In this document: piece after piece, positions 55,027 through 63,392 of the stretch
How positions within the stretch are numbered: the first letter of the stretch is position 1
Layout of the letters: the number at the start of each line of letters is the position of its first letter
Assembly: GCF_014230145.1 (NCBI RefSeq)
Contig: NZ_JACHVC010000012.1
Location: 1,059,001 to 1,123,000 of the forward strand
Direction: 5' to 3'
Length of the DNA: 64,000 nucleotides
DNA from: Pelagicoccus albus
GTDB taxonomy: Bacteria > Verrucomicrobiota > Verrucomicrobiia > Opitutales > Opitutaceae
Position numbers and translations under genes: made by a program
Notes under the pieces: model-generated
What the model saw: only the letters and a program-made list of their open reading frames with translations
What the model was told of the DNA's origin: nothing
Database searches by the model: none

Positions 55027-55161
55027 CCTGTCCCCGGTAAGTCGAAAGGAGACAATTGCGTAATGTATGAAACGTTTCCGATTCCTTCTTGTATAAATTA
55101 TTGAAGAGATCGGGCCCTTTGTCCGTCTTACCTGACGACGAGCTAACAACCCCTTCGTAAG

Positions 55162-56199
55162 ATGACTGTATTTTCTAAGATTTCCCGAATTCTGGCCCTT
55201 GGCGCTGTCGCTATGGCTGCCTTTTCTATTGCGCCCGACGTTGATGCTCGGCGCCAGAATCTGCGCTTGAGCACTTTGGTCCCTAAGGATTCTTCCTTTG
55301 ACAAATCGCTCCGCAAGATGGGGCAGGAGTGGAAGCAGGAGACTGGCGGAGACGTGAATCTTATCCTTTTCGCCGGAGGTGTGCAGGGTGGTGAGACAGC
55401 CATGATTGATCGCATGCGTGTCAATCAGCTGCAGGCGGCTCTCATTTCGGGAGTAGGTTTGTCCGACATCGACCCAGGCGTAGCGGGCCTTCAGCAGATC
55501 CCCATGATGTTTCACACCTACGAGGAGCTGGAGTATGTCATGGAGCATCTCGGCCCTAAGCTTGAGGAAAGAATCAGAGCTAAAGGTTTTGTGGTACTCA
55601 GCTGGGTGGATTCCGGTTGGGTGAAGATCTTCAGCAAAAACGAACTCGCCACGCCGGAAGATATGAAAAACGGCAAGCTCTACACTTGGGCGGGCGATAA
55701 TCGCCAGACCGACTTGCTAAAGAACATGGGGTTCCGCCCGGTCCCGATCGATGCTACAGAAGTGACCTCTAGCTTGCAGACGGGGCTTGTAGACATCGTA
55801 CCGCTTCCTCCATTTTTTGCCTTGGCCACCCAGAGCTACCGTCCAGCTCCTTACATGCTCGACATTCGCTACACGCCAATTGTGGGCGCAATCGTGGTCT
55901 CCGAAAAAGCTTGGGATCGAATCGATGAGGAAGATCAAGAGAGCATGATGGAGATTGCCCGTCGTTACGGTCGTGAAATGACTTTGGCGGGTCGCGCCGA
56001 AAACGAAGAGGCGATCACTGTGATGAAGGAAAAGTGGGGTCTGCAGATTCGCGAATCCGACCAAGAGGTGACCGATGCTTGGGAAGCGGCCTCTGAAGAA
56101 GCCTACTCGCTGATCCGGGACAATACCGTACCGGCCGACATTTTCGACGAGGTGGTTCGCTTGCTCGAAGAATACCGAGCCCAGCAAGGATCGGAGTAG
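55162..56199 (+). CDS. TRAP transporter substrate-binding protein, DctP family
   Basis: A 345-residue periplasmic binding protein with a signal peptide (~1-29). Family blocks are LRLSTLVPKDSSFDKSLRKMGQEWKQETGG, the MRVNQLQAALISGVGLSDI segment, and GLVDIVPLPPFFALATQSY near 205. It belongs to the TatT-partnered DctP branch. The expected membrane subunits DctQ and DctM are not downstream; a terminator and convergent yebC are. It may work with a membrane pair elsewhere in the genome. Confidence 0.9.
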   Translation: MTVFSKISRILALGAVAMAAFSIAPDVDARRQNLRLSTLVPKDSSFDKSLRKMGQEWKQETGGDVNLILFAGGVQGGETAMIDRMRVNQLQAALISGVGLSDIDPGVAGLQQIPMMFHTYEELEYVMEHLGPKLEERIRAKGFVVLSWVDSGWVKIFSKNELATPEDMKNGKLYTWAGDNRQTDLLKNMGFRPVPIDATEVTSSLQTGLVDIVPLPPFFALATQSYRPAPYMLDIRYTPIVGAIVVSEKAWDRIDEEDQESMMEIARRYGREMTLAGRAENEEAITVMKEKWGLQIRESDQEVTDAWEAASEEAYSLIRDNTVPADIFDEVVRLLEEYRAQQGSE

Positions 56200-56221
56200 C
56201 CCGTAACTAACTTTGATATAT

Positions 56222-56252
56222 AAAAAAGCTCCCGAATCACGGGAGCTTTTTT
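56222..56252. terminator. Bidirectional terminator between dctP and yebC
   Basis: A 13-bp perfect stem (56222-56234 with 56240-56252) with a 5-base loop; the outer A/T runs provide a T-tract on each strand. Confidence 0.92.
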
Positions 56253-56299
56253 GTGCCCAGTTTGCTACCAGGCAGGGTCGTTTTAAAAACGTGAGTCGA

Positions 56300-57046
56300 T
56301 TATTCTTCGTCAAGAATTCCCTCTGCGAAGTCAGCGGAGTGGAAAACGTTTTGCACGTCGTCCAGATCGTCCAAGGCGTCAATGAGGTTCATGATAGACT
56401 TGGCGTCTGAGGCATCGGAAATGGGAGTGAGTGTCTCTGGAAGGTAGGCTAGCTCGGAACTTTCCACTTCGATACCCGCTTCGGACAAGGCCTGGCTGAC
56501 GGAATCGTATTCGGTGATCGGAGCTAAGACTTCGTAGCCTTCGGCTTCGGTCTTGATATCCTCAGCACCTGCTTCCAGGGCGATGTCCATGAGCTTCTCT
56601 TCGTCGACCTGATCCTTGGAAATGAGGAATTGTCCGCAGCGGTTGAACATGAAGGCGACTGCATTGGCTCCGGCTAGGTTTCCTCCACGCTTGGTGAAAG
56701 TGGATCGGATTTCGGATGCGGCTCGGTTTTTATTGTCGGTGGTTACTTCGACGATAACTGCGACCCCGTTGGGCGCGTAACCTTCGTAAACGAATTCTTC
56801 GTAAACGACACCCGGAAGCTCGCCGGTTCCTTTTTTGATGGCACGATCGATATTGTCCGAAGGCATGTTTTCCGCACGGGCCTTGAGTAGCACGGTGCGG
56901 AGCTTCGGGTTCATATCGGGATCTCCTCCTCCGTTTTTAGCGGCGAGGGTGATGTCCTTGGAGATGCGGCTGAAGATCTTGCCGCGCTTTGCGTCAGCGG
57001 CGCCCTTCTTGTGCTTGATGGTAGACCATTTACTATGTCCAGACAT
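56300..57046 (-). CDS. yebC: YebC/PmpR-family protein
   Basis: A 248-residue protein starting MSGHSKWSTIKHKKGAADAKRGKIFSRISKDIT, the family hallmark. Family members act as transcription or translation regulators (TACO1-like, helping polyproline synthesis). The acidic C-terminus (DALDDLDDVQNVFHSADF) is typical. yidC lies 51 bases upstream on the same strand, so co-transcription is possible. Confidence 0.95.
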   Translation of the reverse strand: MSGHSKWSTIKHKKGAADAKRGKIFSRISKDITLAAKNGGGDPDMNPKLRTVLLKARAENMPSDNIDRAIKKGTGELPGVVYEEFVYEGYAPNGVAVIVEVTTDNKNRAASEIRSTFTKRGGNLAGANAVAFMFNRCGQFLISKDQVDEEKLMDIALEAGAEDIKTEAEGYEVLAPITEYDSVSQALSEAGIEVESSELAYLPETLTPISDASDAKSIMNLIDALDDLDDVQNVFHSADFAEGILDEE

Positions 57047-57097
57047 GGCGTGTAGTCGTTTGGGTTATCGAGGTTAAGTTATGTTTGTTTGGCAGTC

Positions 57098-58915
57098 CTA
57101 TTTCTTGCGGCGTCGCTTCTTTTGGTCTCCGCCTTCGATCGCTTTTTTCAGCGCGGGAGGAAGCTGGACTTCGAAATCATCGCCTCCGCGTTTGACCAGC
57201 CACTGTTGACCGATGGTGAAGACGTTGCTCACAGTCCAGTAGAGGACCAATCCTGAGGAGAAAGTGTAGGTGAATGGGAAGAAGATGAAAGGCATGAATT
57301 TCATCATCTTTGCTTGGGCGTTGTCGACCGAGGGTGTTGGCATGGTCCACATCTGGTAGGCGAGGGTGGCTACCCAAACGAAAGGAAGGATGTTGAGGGC
57401 GAAATCGCCGAGGATCGGCATGTTCGGTATGACCGCTACGGTGTCTGGCTTGGAGAGATCGGAGATCCAGAGGAAGTCGGCGAAGCGAAGTTCCGCAGCG
57501 CTTCGCAGCATGTAGAACAGAGCGAAGAAGATCGGAATCTGCAGCAACATCGGCAAGCAGCCGGCGACAGGGTTGATCTTGTTGAGCTTGTACAGCTCCA
57601 TCATCATCATTTGCTGCTTCTGCTGGTCGTCAGGAAACTTTTCCTTCATGGCTTTCATCGGCTCCTGCAATTTCGACATCTTGCGCATGGATTTCATGCT
57701 CATCAGAGTGATGGGGAGCAGGGTGCCGCGGACGATCACGGTGAGGAGGATGATCGCTACGCCCCAGTTTCCGACCACGCTGTGCACAGCGTTCATGATC
57801 ATGAGGAGGATCTTGGATATGAATCCGAAGAATCCGAATTGCATGGCTTGCTCTTGGCCTTCGCCCAACTGGGAGATGCGGCCGTGTTCCTTAGGCCCCG
57901 CGTAGAAGTCGAAGTGCTTGGTGACGCTTTCACCGGCGGCCAGTGTCATGGCGGGCAGCTTGATGTCGCCGGTTAGGCCAGTCTTAGGTGCGTCTTCATC
58001 AATCTCGTTCGGGAAGTCGACTGGGCGAGCTATGTAGCCAGCGGCTGGTTCTTCCGGCGTGATTAGCGTGATGAAGAACTGGTTTTTAACGGAGGCCCAA
58101 ACGACGGTGTCGCTCACTTGTTCCATATCCTTGGGCGCCTTTTTGAAGCCAGGAATACCACCGCCCATGAAGTCGCTCTGCTTAGTAAATTCGACGTCTT
58201 CCCCGTTGGAGTAGCCGAAGGTTTGCAGGAGACGATCCTGCATTCCCGAAGGGGCTACGGTGCCGATATTGACCAGAAGCTCACCCAAAGGCAGGGCTCC
58301 GTCTGTGAGATTTCGAATCTCTAGATCGTGGGAAATGGTGAATGGGGCTGGGCCATCTGCTTCTTGTGAAATCGTGTAGGTGCGAGTGACTTCTAGCTGG
58401 TCGGCGATCACTCCGCGGAAAGTTACTGAGTCGGGTAGCAAGGAAGGCACTTGTTTGAAGGCTACATCCTTCGCGTCCCCGAGGTAAGTGCTCAGATTCA
58501 AAGCGGGCGAGTAGCGCAAGTGGTTCATCACGTACGGCTCGTCGCTATCCAGGGATTTGCGGTCCTTTTTGAGGACGATTTCTTTGATTGCTCCGCCGAA
58601 ATTGGTGAAGCGAACCTCTACGTACTCGTTTTCTAAAGAAACGATAGTCTCGCCGGTTTTCTCGCCATCGGTTTCCACCTGAGCGTGACCGCTCACGATC
58701 GCGGGAGCTGCCGGGGCAGCCGACGAGTCGGATTGAGTTGCTGGGATAGGTCCAGTACCGTCTGCGGCGATTGTTTGGGCTGCTTCTTCTGCCGCTGCTT
58801 GCTGTGCCGCTTGCTCTTGCAAGGCCTGCTCTTGGCGTTGCTGAGAGGTTTTGAACATGAGAATCGTGCCTACGATCAGCAGGGAGATCCCGATTATAGT
58901 GTTCTTTTTATCCAT
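57098..58915 (-). CDS. yidC: Membrane protein insertase YidC
   Basis: A 605-residue long-form (Gram-negative) insertase: N-terminal membrane helix (~4-22), a low-complexity Ala/Gln linker, a large periplasmic beta domain (~80-330), then five helices including the conserved FGFFGFISKILLMIMNAVHS and the hydrophilic-groove segment. The C-terminus is basic (KKRRRKK) for ribosome contact. Together with rnpA and rpmH it forms the conserved minus-strand order rpmH-rnpA-yidC, though no yidD lies between rnpA and yidC. Confidence 0.97.
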   Translation of the reverse strand: MDKKNTIIGISLLIVGTILMFKTSQQRQEQALQEQAAQQAAAEEAAQTIAADGTGPIPATQSDSSAAPAAPAIVSGHAQVETDGEKTGETIVSLENEYVEVRFTNFGGAIKEIVLKKDRKSLDSDEPYVMNHLRYSPALNLSTYLGDAKDVAFKQVPSLLPDSVTFRGVIADQLEVTRTYTISQEADGPAPFTISHDLEIRNLTDGALPLGELLVNIGTVAPSGMQDRLLQTFGYSNGEDVEFTKQSDFMGGGIPGFKKAPKDMEQVSDTVVWASVKNQFFITLITPEEPAAGYIARPVDFPNEIDEDAPKTGLTGDIKLPAMTLAAGESVTKHFDFYAGPKEHGRISQLGEGQEQAMQFGFFGFISKILLMIMNAVHSVVGNWGVAIILLTVIVRGTLLPITLMSMKSMRKMSKLQEPMKAMKEKFPDDQQKQQMMMMELYKLNKINPVAGCLPMLLQIPIFFALFYMLRSAAELRFADFLWISDLSKPDTVAVIPNMPILGDFALNILPFVWVATLAYQMWTMPTPSVDNAQAKMMKFMPFIFFPFTYTFSSGLVLYWTVSNVFTIGQQWLVKRGGDDFEVQLPPALKKAIEGGDQKKRRRKK

Positions 58916-59001
58916 CGATATGTCTTGGGAAATTCGTTTTTCCGACGGTCGCTCCGTCGAGGGAAAGCGCCCATAAAAGGCTCGCTCCCAGTGCTAGCAA
59001 G

Positions 59002-59409
59002 CTATTCCTCCTCTTCTGCCGCGTCCTTGCTGTTTGTAGACGTTTTTAGAAGGCCTCTGTACTTCAAGGCGTGAAGAAATCGTTGTTCGAGATCCTGGTA
59101 GTTGGCTAAGCCGGCTGGGAATCTGAGGCTGAGTACAATGTCGGCCTCGGATCGGATTTGGTGCTGATGCAGGCGGAACAGCTCTTTGAAGCGTCGCTTG
59201 ATCTTGTTGCGCGTGACAGAGTTGCCAACTCGTCTGGCGGCGGAGATGCCGATACGCGGACACAAAACATCCGCAACTTCTGGAGTGCGGATGCGGGAAA
59301 ATAGGGCGAAGTACTGGCAGCGGTAGGGCTTGCCAATACTACGAATTTGTAGGAAGTCGGCATTGCGACACAAGCGGCTAGTAGGACGGAGCTGAAATCT
59401 CCTGACCAT
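59002..59409 (-). CDS. rnpA: Ribonuclease P protein component
   Basis: A 135-residue basic protein that assists the RNase P RNA in 5' tRNA maturation. The RNR motif region RIGISAARRVGNSVTRNKIKRRFKELFR near 50-78 is diagnostic. The C-terminus is acidic and unusual (DAAEEEE). It starts 32 bases after the rpmH stop on the same strand. Confidence 0.95.
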   Translation of the reverse strand: MVRRFQLRPTSRLCRNADFLQIRSIGKPYRCQYFALFSRIRTPEVADVLCPRIGISAARRVGNSVTRNKIKRRFKELFRLHQHQIRSEADIVLSLRFPAGLANYQDLEQRFLHALKYRGLLKTSTNSKDAAEEEE

Positions 59410-59441
59410 GGTCGAGCCGATTGGGGCGCAAGGCGCCGAGC

Positions 59442-59579
59442 TTATGCGACTGAGAGGCGTGCGCGGCCCTTCTTGCGGCGGGCTGTGATGACGGCACGTC
59501 CACCGCGGGTGGCCATGCGGGCACGGAAGCCGATCTTGCGTACTCTCTTGAGGCGATGTGGTCTAAATGTAGGTCTCAT
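59442..59579 (-). CDS. rpmH: 50S ribosomal protein L34
   Basis: A 45-residue, very basic protein: [20 protein letters not shown] at the start and [12 protein letters not shown] at the end, with the [13 protein letters not shown] middle. It is the standard L34 length and heads the rpmH-rnpA-yidC order. dnaA, which is often divergent next to rpmH, is absent; a GH5 gene is upstream. Confidence 0.97.
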   Translation of the reverse strand: MRPTFRPHRLKRVRKIGFRARMATRGGRAVITARRKKGRARLSVA

Positions 59580-59698
59580 GACGTGAAAATTAGAAAAAGA
59601 GCGAGAAAATGGGAGGACCTCCGTGGCGCTGTCAAGCTCGGAAGCCCTAAATTTCCCACAGCATTCGAATGTTCACGGAGGAATGGCTCTTGTTTCCC

Positions 59699-60697
59699 TC
59701 AGTCCAGACCTGCTTTTTTACGGAGGATGGCTCGGGTCGCTTTGGCGGATTCTTTGAGGTCCTTTTCTTCCCAGGGGCCGGTGTCGCTGGCGCTCGGGTA
59801 AAGGAAGGAGCAGGTTTCATCTTTGTCGGCCACAGACCAAGTGATCCAGCTGAGTTTGTTTTTCTCCGCCCAATCTTGCCAGATTTGCCAGGCTTCATAG
59901 TCCATGGGGCCGTCACCGGAGGCTTCCATGCCGGCCGACTCTGATATGAAGATGGGCGCACCCTTGCTAAGCGCGTAGTCGCCACGTTCGCGAAGGTAAT
60001 CGCCATGGGTCGCTGCGTAATAGTGCAGCGTGTACATGATGTTGCTAACTCCCTTGATTTGGTCGTCTGCTACGATGTGAAGGTCCTGATCCCAGTGCGG
60101 GTTCCCGACTAGGATTATATTATCCGGATCATGTTCTCGGATGACCTCGATGACCTCTTTGGCGTAGGCTTTCAGCTCAGTCCATGAATCGTCGATTGGC
60201 TCGTTGTAGATCTCGTAGATGACATTTGGCTGGTCTCCATATTTGGCGGCCATGTCACCGAAAAAGGTTTTCGCCAGCTCCAGCTCCAAATGGTGACTGT
60301 GGAAATCGATGATGACGTAGATTCCGCTCTCGATGGCTCCATCTACCACTTTGGAGATGATTTCGACGGCCTTCTCTGGCTCGGCGTTGTAGGTTAGCTC
60401 CGGCTCGTCGTAATGCAGGCCCATGGCGGCCCGCACCACGTCGACGCCCCAATCGTCGGCTAACCATTTGACGCTCTCCTTGTTATAGAAGCGGGGCCAC
60501 CAGTTGTGCCATCCGTAGCTGACTCCGCGGAGAACCACTGCTTCGCCCGCCTCGTTGACTAGCTGTGTGCCCTCCACGCTAAGCTGGCTTACGGTAGAAG
60601 GCGCTGTTTCAGCGTCTGAATCGATCGTTTCAGTCTGCTCGCAGGCAGTGGTGAATAGGAGGATGGCGCTAAGGAGTGCGGTAGCGGTCTTTGTCAT
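59699..60697 (-). CDS. GH5-family glycoside hydrolase, lipoprotein
   Basis: A 332-residue enzyme with a lipoprotein signal (LLFTTAC lipobox). The (beta/alpha)8 GH5 domain shows LRGVSYGWHNWW near 55, the DFHSHH segment, the acid/base Glu in YEIYNEP near 155, and the nucleophile Glu in PIFISESAG. The family hydrolyses cellulose-like or mannan substrates; the cell-surface lipid anchor points to extracellular use. ATG 60697 gives the signal peptide. A perfect hairpin lies in its leader at 60731-60752. Confidence 0.9.
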   Translation of the reverse strand: MTKTATALLSAILLFTTACEQTETIDSDAETAPSTVSQLSVEGTQLVNEAGEAVVLRGVSYGWHNWWPRFYNKESVKWLADDWGVDVVRAAMGLHYDEPELTYNAEPEKAVEIISKVVDGAIESGIYVIIDFHSHHLELELAKTFFGDMAAKYGDQPNVIYEIYNEPIDDSWTELKAYAKEVIEVIREHDPDNIILVGNPHWDQDLHIVADDQIKGVSNIMYTLHYYAATHGDYLRERGDYALSKGAPIFISESAGMEASGDGPMDYEAWQIWQDWAEKNKLSWITWSVADKDETCSFLYPSASDTGPWEEKDLKESAKATRAILRKKAGLD

Positions 60698-60730
60698 TTT
60701 CCAGGGTTTTTGGGTTGGAAAGCTCTTTGC

Positions 60731-60752
60731 GGAGCCAAGTGATCTTGGCTCC
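60731..60752 (-). other. Perfect hairpin upstream of the GH5 gene
   Basis: A 9-bp perfect stem (60731-60739 with 60744-60752) with a 4-base loop lies between the DUF3365 gene stop and the GH5 start. No T-run follows on the minus strand, so a terminator is uncertain; an mRNA processing or stability element is possible. Confidence 0.5.
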
Positions 60753-60809
60753 ACAAGCTATGACTTCGGCCGCATCGCTCTAGCCTAGAGGATGGCCTCG
60801 TTTCTCTTA

Positions 60810-61376
60810 CTAAAGAGAGTCGATCGGTTTGGATAGGCTGACCGCTCCTCGGATTTGGCCCAATGAGTAGCCGGTTCCACTGTCGTTGGGATAGAAGCTT
60901 TTCAACGCTTCACTAACCTCTGGAGCTATCTCTGTACCGTGGCATTTTAGACAGAGTTGCTCGACGGGTTGAGCTTTCATGAAGCGGAACTCTCCGTTTA
61001 CTACGCTCGACACTGCGAGCTTATCGGTGCCGTCATTGTTGGCCTGCCGCTCGGCGAGTTGATGCAGCATTTCGGTCTCCCAAGCATCTGGCTTCGCTGC
61101 GGGATTGCGAGGTTGCAGGCTGACGCGGTGGACAGTCCAGCCAGTCGATTCGGAAAGGCTGGCAGCGATGGCGGGGGCTTGCTGGGAGCAGACCTCGATG
61201 GTGGCGACTGGCCCGCTCGCTTCCATGTTTTGCTTAAGAATCGGTTTCAAGGTTCCTGCGAATTGCTTGACGATGCCGACTGCTTCCTCGGTCAGCTCTT
61301 TCTCGCTTGGTTCGGAATAAGAGCAGCTGACTGCTAAGAGGGCCAAGGTGGAGAGGGCGATTTTCTGTCGGGTCAT
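60810..61376 (-). CDS. DUF3365 (Tll0287-like) haem-binding lipoprotein
   Basis: A 188-residue protein with a lipoprotein signal (AVSC lipobox). The domain resembles Tll0287/DUF3365 haem c sensor domains and has one CxxCH motif (CLKCHG near 140) for covalent haem. The GYSLGQIRGAVSLSKPI end is typical of this fold, usually part of larger signalling proteins but standalone here. It begins 6 bases after the stop of the cytochrome c peroxidase gene, so the two are probably co-transcribed. Confidence 0.85.
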   Translation of the reverse strand: MTRQKIALSTLALLAVSCSYSEPSEKELTEEAVGIVKQFAGTLKPILKQNMEASGPVATIEVCSQQAPAIAASLSESTGWTVHRVSLQPRNPAAKPDAWETEMLHQLAERQANNDGTDKLAVSSVVNGEFRFMKAQPVEQLCLKCHGTEIAPEVSEALKSFYPNDSGTGYSLGQIRGAVSLSKPIDSL

Positions 61377-61382
61377 TTTTCT

Positions 61383-62381
61383 TCAGTTTCCGAATGGATT
61401 AGGACGAGGCGTTTGGTCGGTTGATGGTGGGAGAATGGGGAGGGCAAAGCTTGGTTGATCACCAGTTAGGCTTTTTAGATAGGCAACGATTTGCTCAGTT
61501 TCCTCTGGGGAGAAGGTGCGACCGAGTTGAAGACGACCCATGACGTCTACTGCTTCTGCCAAAGTCTCGGCCTCGCCGTCGTGGAAGTAGGGGTAGGTAA
61601 GCTCCACGTTTCTGAGGGTGGGGACTTTGAACTTGAATCGGTCGGCGTCGATTCCAGTTAGGCCAGCCAATCCCTCTGCGGCATTTTCGGTTTCGTAGGG
61701 AGCGACGAGTCCCATCTTCTGGAAGGAGTTGCCGCCCATGGCGGGACCATTATGGCAAGCGATACAGCCGCTTAGCTTGAAGAGCTCATAGCCGGCGAGC
61801 TCTTTGGCTGAGAGGGCGTCATCGTCGCCAAGCAGCCATTGGTCGAATGGGGAGTTCGGAGTTACCAGTGTCTTTTCGAATTCCGCGATCGCCTCGGTTA
61901 CCTTGTCGATATCCACCGCCGGGGAGCCGAAGACCAGTTCGAATTCGCGAACGTATCCGGGGATGCCTTCCAGAGTGGAAATGGCTAGTTCATGGGTGAA
62001 GCCCATTTCGGAGGGATTGGCGATGGGGCCGCCCGCCTGCTCTTTTAGGTCGGCTGCCCGGCCATCCCAAAATTGGGCGATGTTCAAGCTGCTGTTTAAG
62101 ACGGTCGGCGCGTTGATGGGGCCTTGGGCCCAGCCGTGACCGATCGATGTTTTGAGATTGTCGGTCCCTCCCATGCTCAGGTTGTGGCAGGAATTGCAGG
62201 AGATGAAACCGGATTTGGAGAGTCTTGGGTCGAAGTAGAGTTTCTTGCCCAGCTCCGATTTGGCTAGATTGATCTCTTGCGGCGGGGCGATTGGCTGGAT
62301 CGGCTCTCCGGGACGGGAGGCTTCGGCTTGGAAGCCGGCGTAAAGGAGAAGGGCGGGTATCAACAGTCGGTTTAGTTTCAT
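61383..62381 (-). CDS. Di-haem cytochrome c peroxidase
   Basis: A 332-residue periplasmic enzyme with a signal peptide (~1-21) and two CxxCH haem motifs (CNSCH near 61 and CIACH near 210), the order of bacterial di-haem peroxidases. GKKLYFDPRLSKSGFISCNSCH and PTLRNVELTYPYFHDGEAETL are family blocks. It reduces peroxide using electrons from small c-type cytochromes. An operator-like dyad lies 22 bases upstream. Confidence 0.92.
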   Translation of the reverse strand: MKLNRLLIPALLLYAGFQAEASRPGEPIQPIAPPQEINLAKSELGKKLYFDPRLSKSGFISCNSCHNLSMGGTDNLKTSIGHGWAQGPINAPTVLNSSLNIAQFWDGRAADLKEQAGGPIANPSEMGFTHELAISTLEGIPGYVREFELVFGSPAVDIDKVTEAIAEFEKTLVTPNSPFDQWLLGDDDALSAKELAGYELFKLSGCIACHNGPAMGGNSFQKMGLVAPYETENAAEGLAGLTGIDADRFKFKVPTLRNVELTYPYFHDGEAETLAEAVDVMGRLQLGRTFSPEETEQIVAYLKSLTGDQPSFALPILPPSTDQTPRPNPFGN

Positions 62382-62402
62382 TTTTCTAGGGTCCTAAGTT
62401 TA

Positions 62403-62418
62403 ATCGTAAAAATACGAT
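62403..62418. promoter_or_regulatory. Dyad operator upstream of the cytochrome c peroxidase gene
   Basis: ATCGTA (62403-62408) and TACGAT (62413-62418) form a perfect 6-bp dyad around a 4-base A-rich spacer. A near-identical 16-base dyad is 136 bases away (62554-62569) in front of the ArsR gene, so both are likely sites for the same regulator. Confidence 0.6.
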
Positions 62419-62553
62419 ATTCATTCCCAAGAGGTGTTAATCTGCAAGGCGTAGCCGACTTCTCGAGGGAGTTAGAAGATGCGTGAATCAATGTATTAGC
62501 GTTTTCTAATAGATTCTTGTTTGGAGGCTGAATCCCTTTGACCGAGCTGTTTA

Positions 62554-62569
62554 ATCGTATAACTGCGAT
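62554..62569. promoter_or_regulatory. Dyad operator upstream of the ArsR-family regulator gene
   Basis: ATCGTA (62554-62559) and TGCGAT (62564-62569) repeat the dyad at 62403-62418 with one changed base, at the same 16-base spacing. The outer TAATCG/CGATTA arms make a perfect palindrome. It ends 7 bases before ATG 62577. Confidence 0.65.
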
Positions 62570-62576
62570 TATACAA

Positions 62577-62885
62577 ATGACCGCCGCCAAAACAGAACTT
62601 TTCACCGACAAGCAAGTAGAGCTTTCGAAGTTTGCCAGATCGCTGAGCCACCCGGCTCGGATTGCGATTGTAAGCCTACTCCAGGAATTTGATCAGCTGA
62701 CCTGTAATCAAATTGTGGAGCGACTTCCGCTGGCGCAGGCCACTGTTTCGCAGCACCTGAAGGCCTTGCGTGAAGCAGGTCTCGTCACTGGCGCCAATTG
62801 CGGAACTCAGGTTTGCTACTCGCTGGTGCCAGATCAGATCAGAGATTTCTGCCGGGAATTCCGACAGATGCTAGGGCAGTCATAA
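62577..62885 (+). CDS. ArsR-family transcriptional regulator
   Basis: A 102-residue winged-helix regulator: KFARSLSHPARIAIVSLLQE near the start, CNQIVERLPLAQATVSQHLKALREAGLVTG as the DNA-binding helices, then a wing and dimer helix. It has four Cys, in the recognition region (TCNQ), the wing (NCGTQVCY) and the last helix (DFCREF); the arrangement is not a standard metal site. A thiol or persulfide sensor is possible. ATG 62577 is preferred to TTG 62538 because a dyad operator would otherwise sit inside the gene. Confidence 0.88.
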   Translation: MTAAKTELFTDKQVELSKFARSLSHPARIAIVSLLQEFDQLTCNQIVERLPLAQATVSQHLKALREAGLVTGANCGTQVCYSLVPDQIRDFCREFRQMLGQS

Positions 62886-62913
62886 GTTATTAACCGATAA
62901 ATACATAATAGAA

Positions 62914-63360
62914 ATGGATAATCAAAACCCTGTAGTTGACGCCCTTCGCGTCGTTCTCGCAGACAGTTACGCTGTCATGGCCCAAACTCATATTTGCCAC
63001 TGGAATGTAAGGGGTCCGGGCTTTTTCGCACTGCACACCGCGTTCGAGGGGCAATACACCGAACTTTTCGCAGCGGTAGACGAAATCGCGGAGCGTATCC
63101 GGGCTCTGGGAGCGTTGGCTCCGGGCGGTCTAGCGAGCCTCGCTGGATTGGCGGGGACCTCGGAAATCGAGGAAGACGCAGATGCGGAGAGCATGGTGTC
63201 CCACTTGATCAGGATTAACGAAAAGCTAGTCGCGGATCTCAAGACTGCCAGAGATGCGGCGGGCGACGCCGGAGACAGTCCTACCGAGGACCTGATGATC
63301 GAGCGTATCCAGCTGCACGAAAAGACCATTTGGATGCTTCGCAGCTATCTCGGCAAGTAA
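62914..63360 (+). CDS. dps: Dps-family DNA-binding ferritin-like protein
   Basis: A 148-residue four-helix protein forming dodecamers that oxidise and store iron and protect DNA from peroxide. The ferroxidase motif HICHWNVRGPGFFALHTAFEG near 24-44 with the acidic residues of DEIAERIRALG is present. It starts 28 bases after the ArsR gene and is followed 32 bases later by the disulfide reductase gene. The context fits an oxidative or sulfur stress operon. Confidence 0.92.
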   Translation: MDNQNPVVDALRVVLADSYAVMAQTHICHWNVRGPGFFALHTAFEGQYTELFAAVDEIAERIRALGALAPGGLASLAGLAGTSEIEEDADAESMVSHLIRINEKLVADLKTARDAAGDAGDSPTEDLMIERIQLHEKTIWMLRSYLGK

Positions 63361-63392
63361 GTCGTCGCAGCGAAACCCCGACCCCAGATCTG

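Noticed and set aside
54349-55548. Long opposite-strand open frame (~399 codons) over TatT and the start of dctP
   Set aside because: It has no recognisable domain or sensible start. The plus-strand TatT has a lipobox and family signature, so this is a shadow.
57314-57976. Open plus-strand frame of ~220 codons opposite yidC
   Set aside because: Low-complexity shadow of a secure yidC gene.
62378-62611. Minus-strand open frame of ~77 codons across the ArsR-peroxidase gap
   Set aside because: It covers both operator-like dyads and the ArsR start; no signal peptide with a plausible mature protein.
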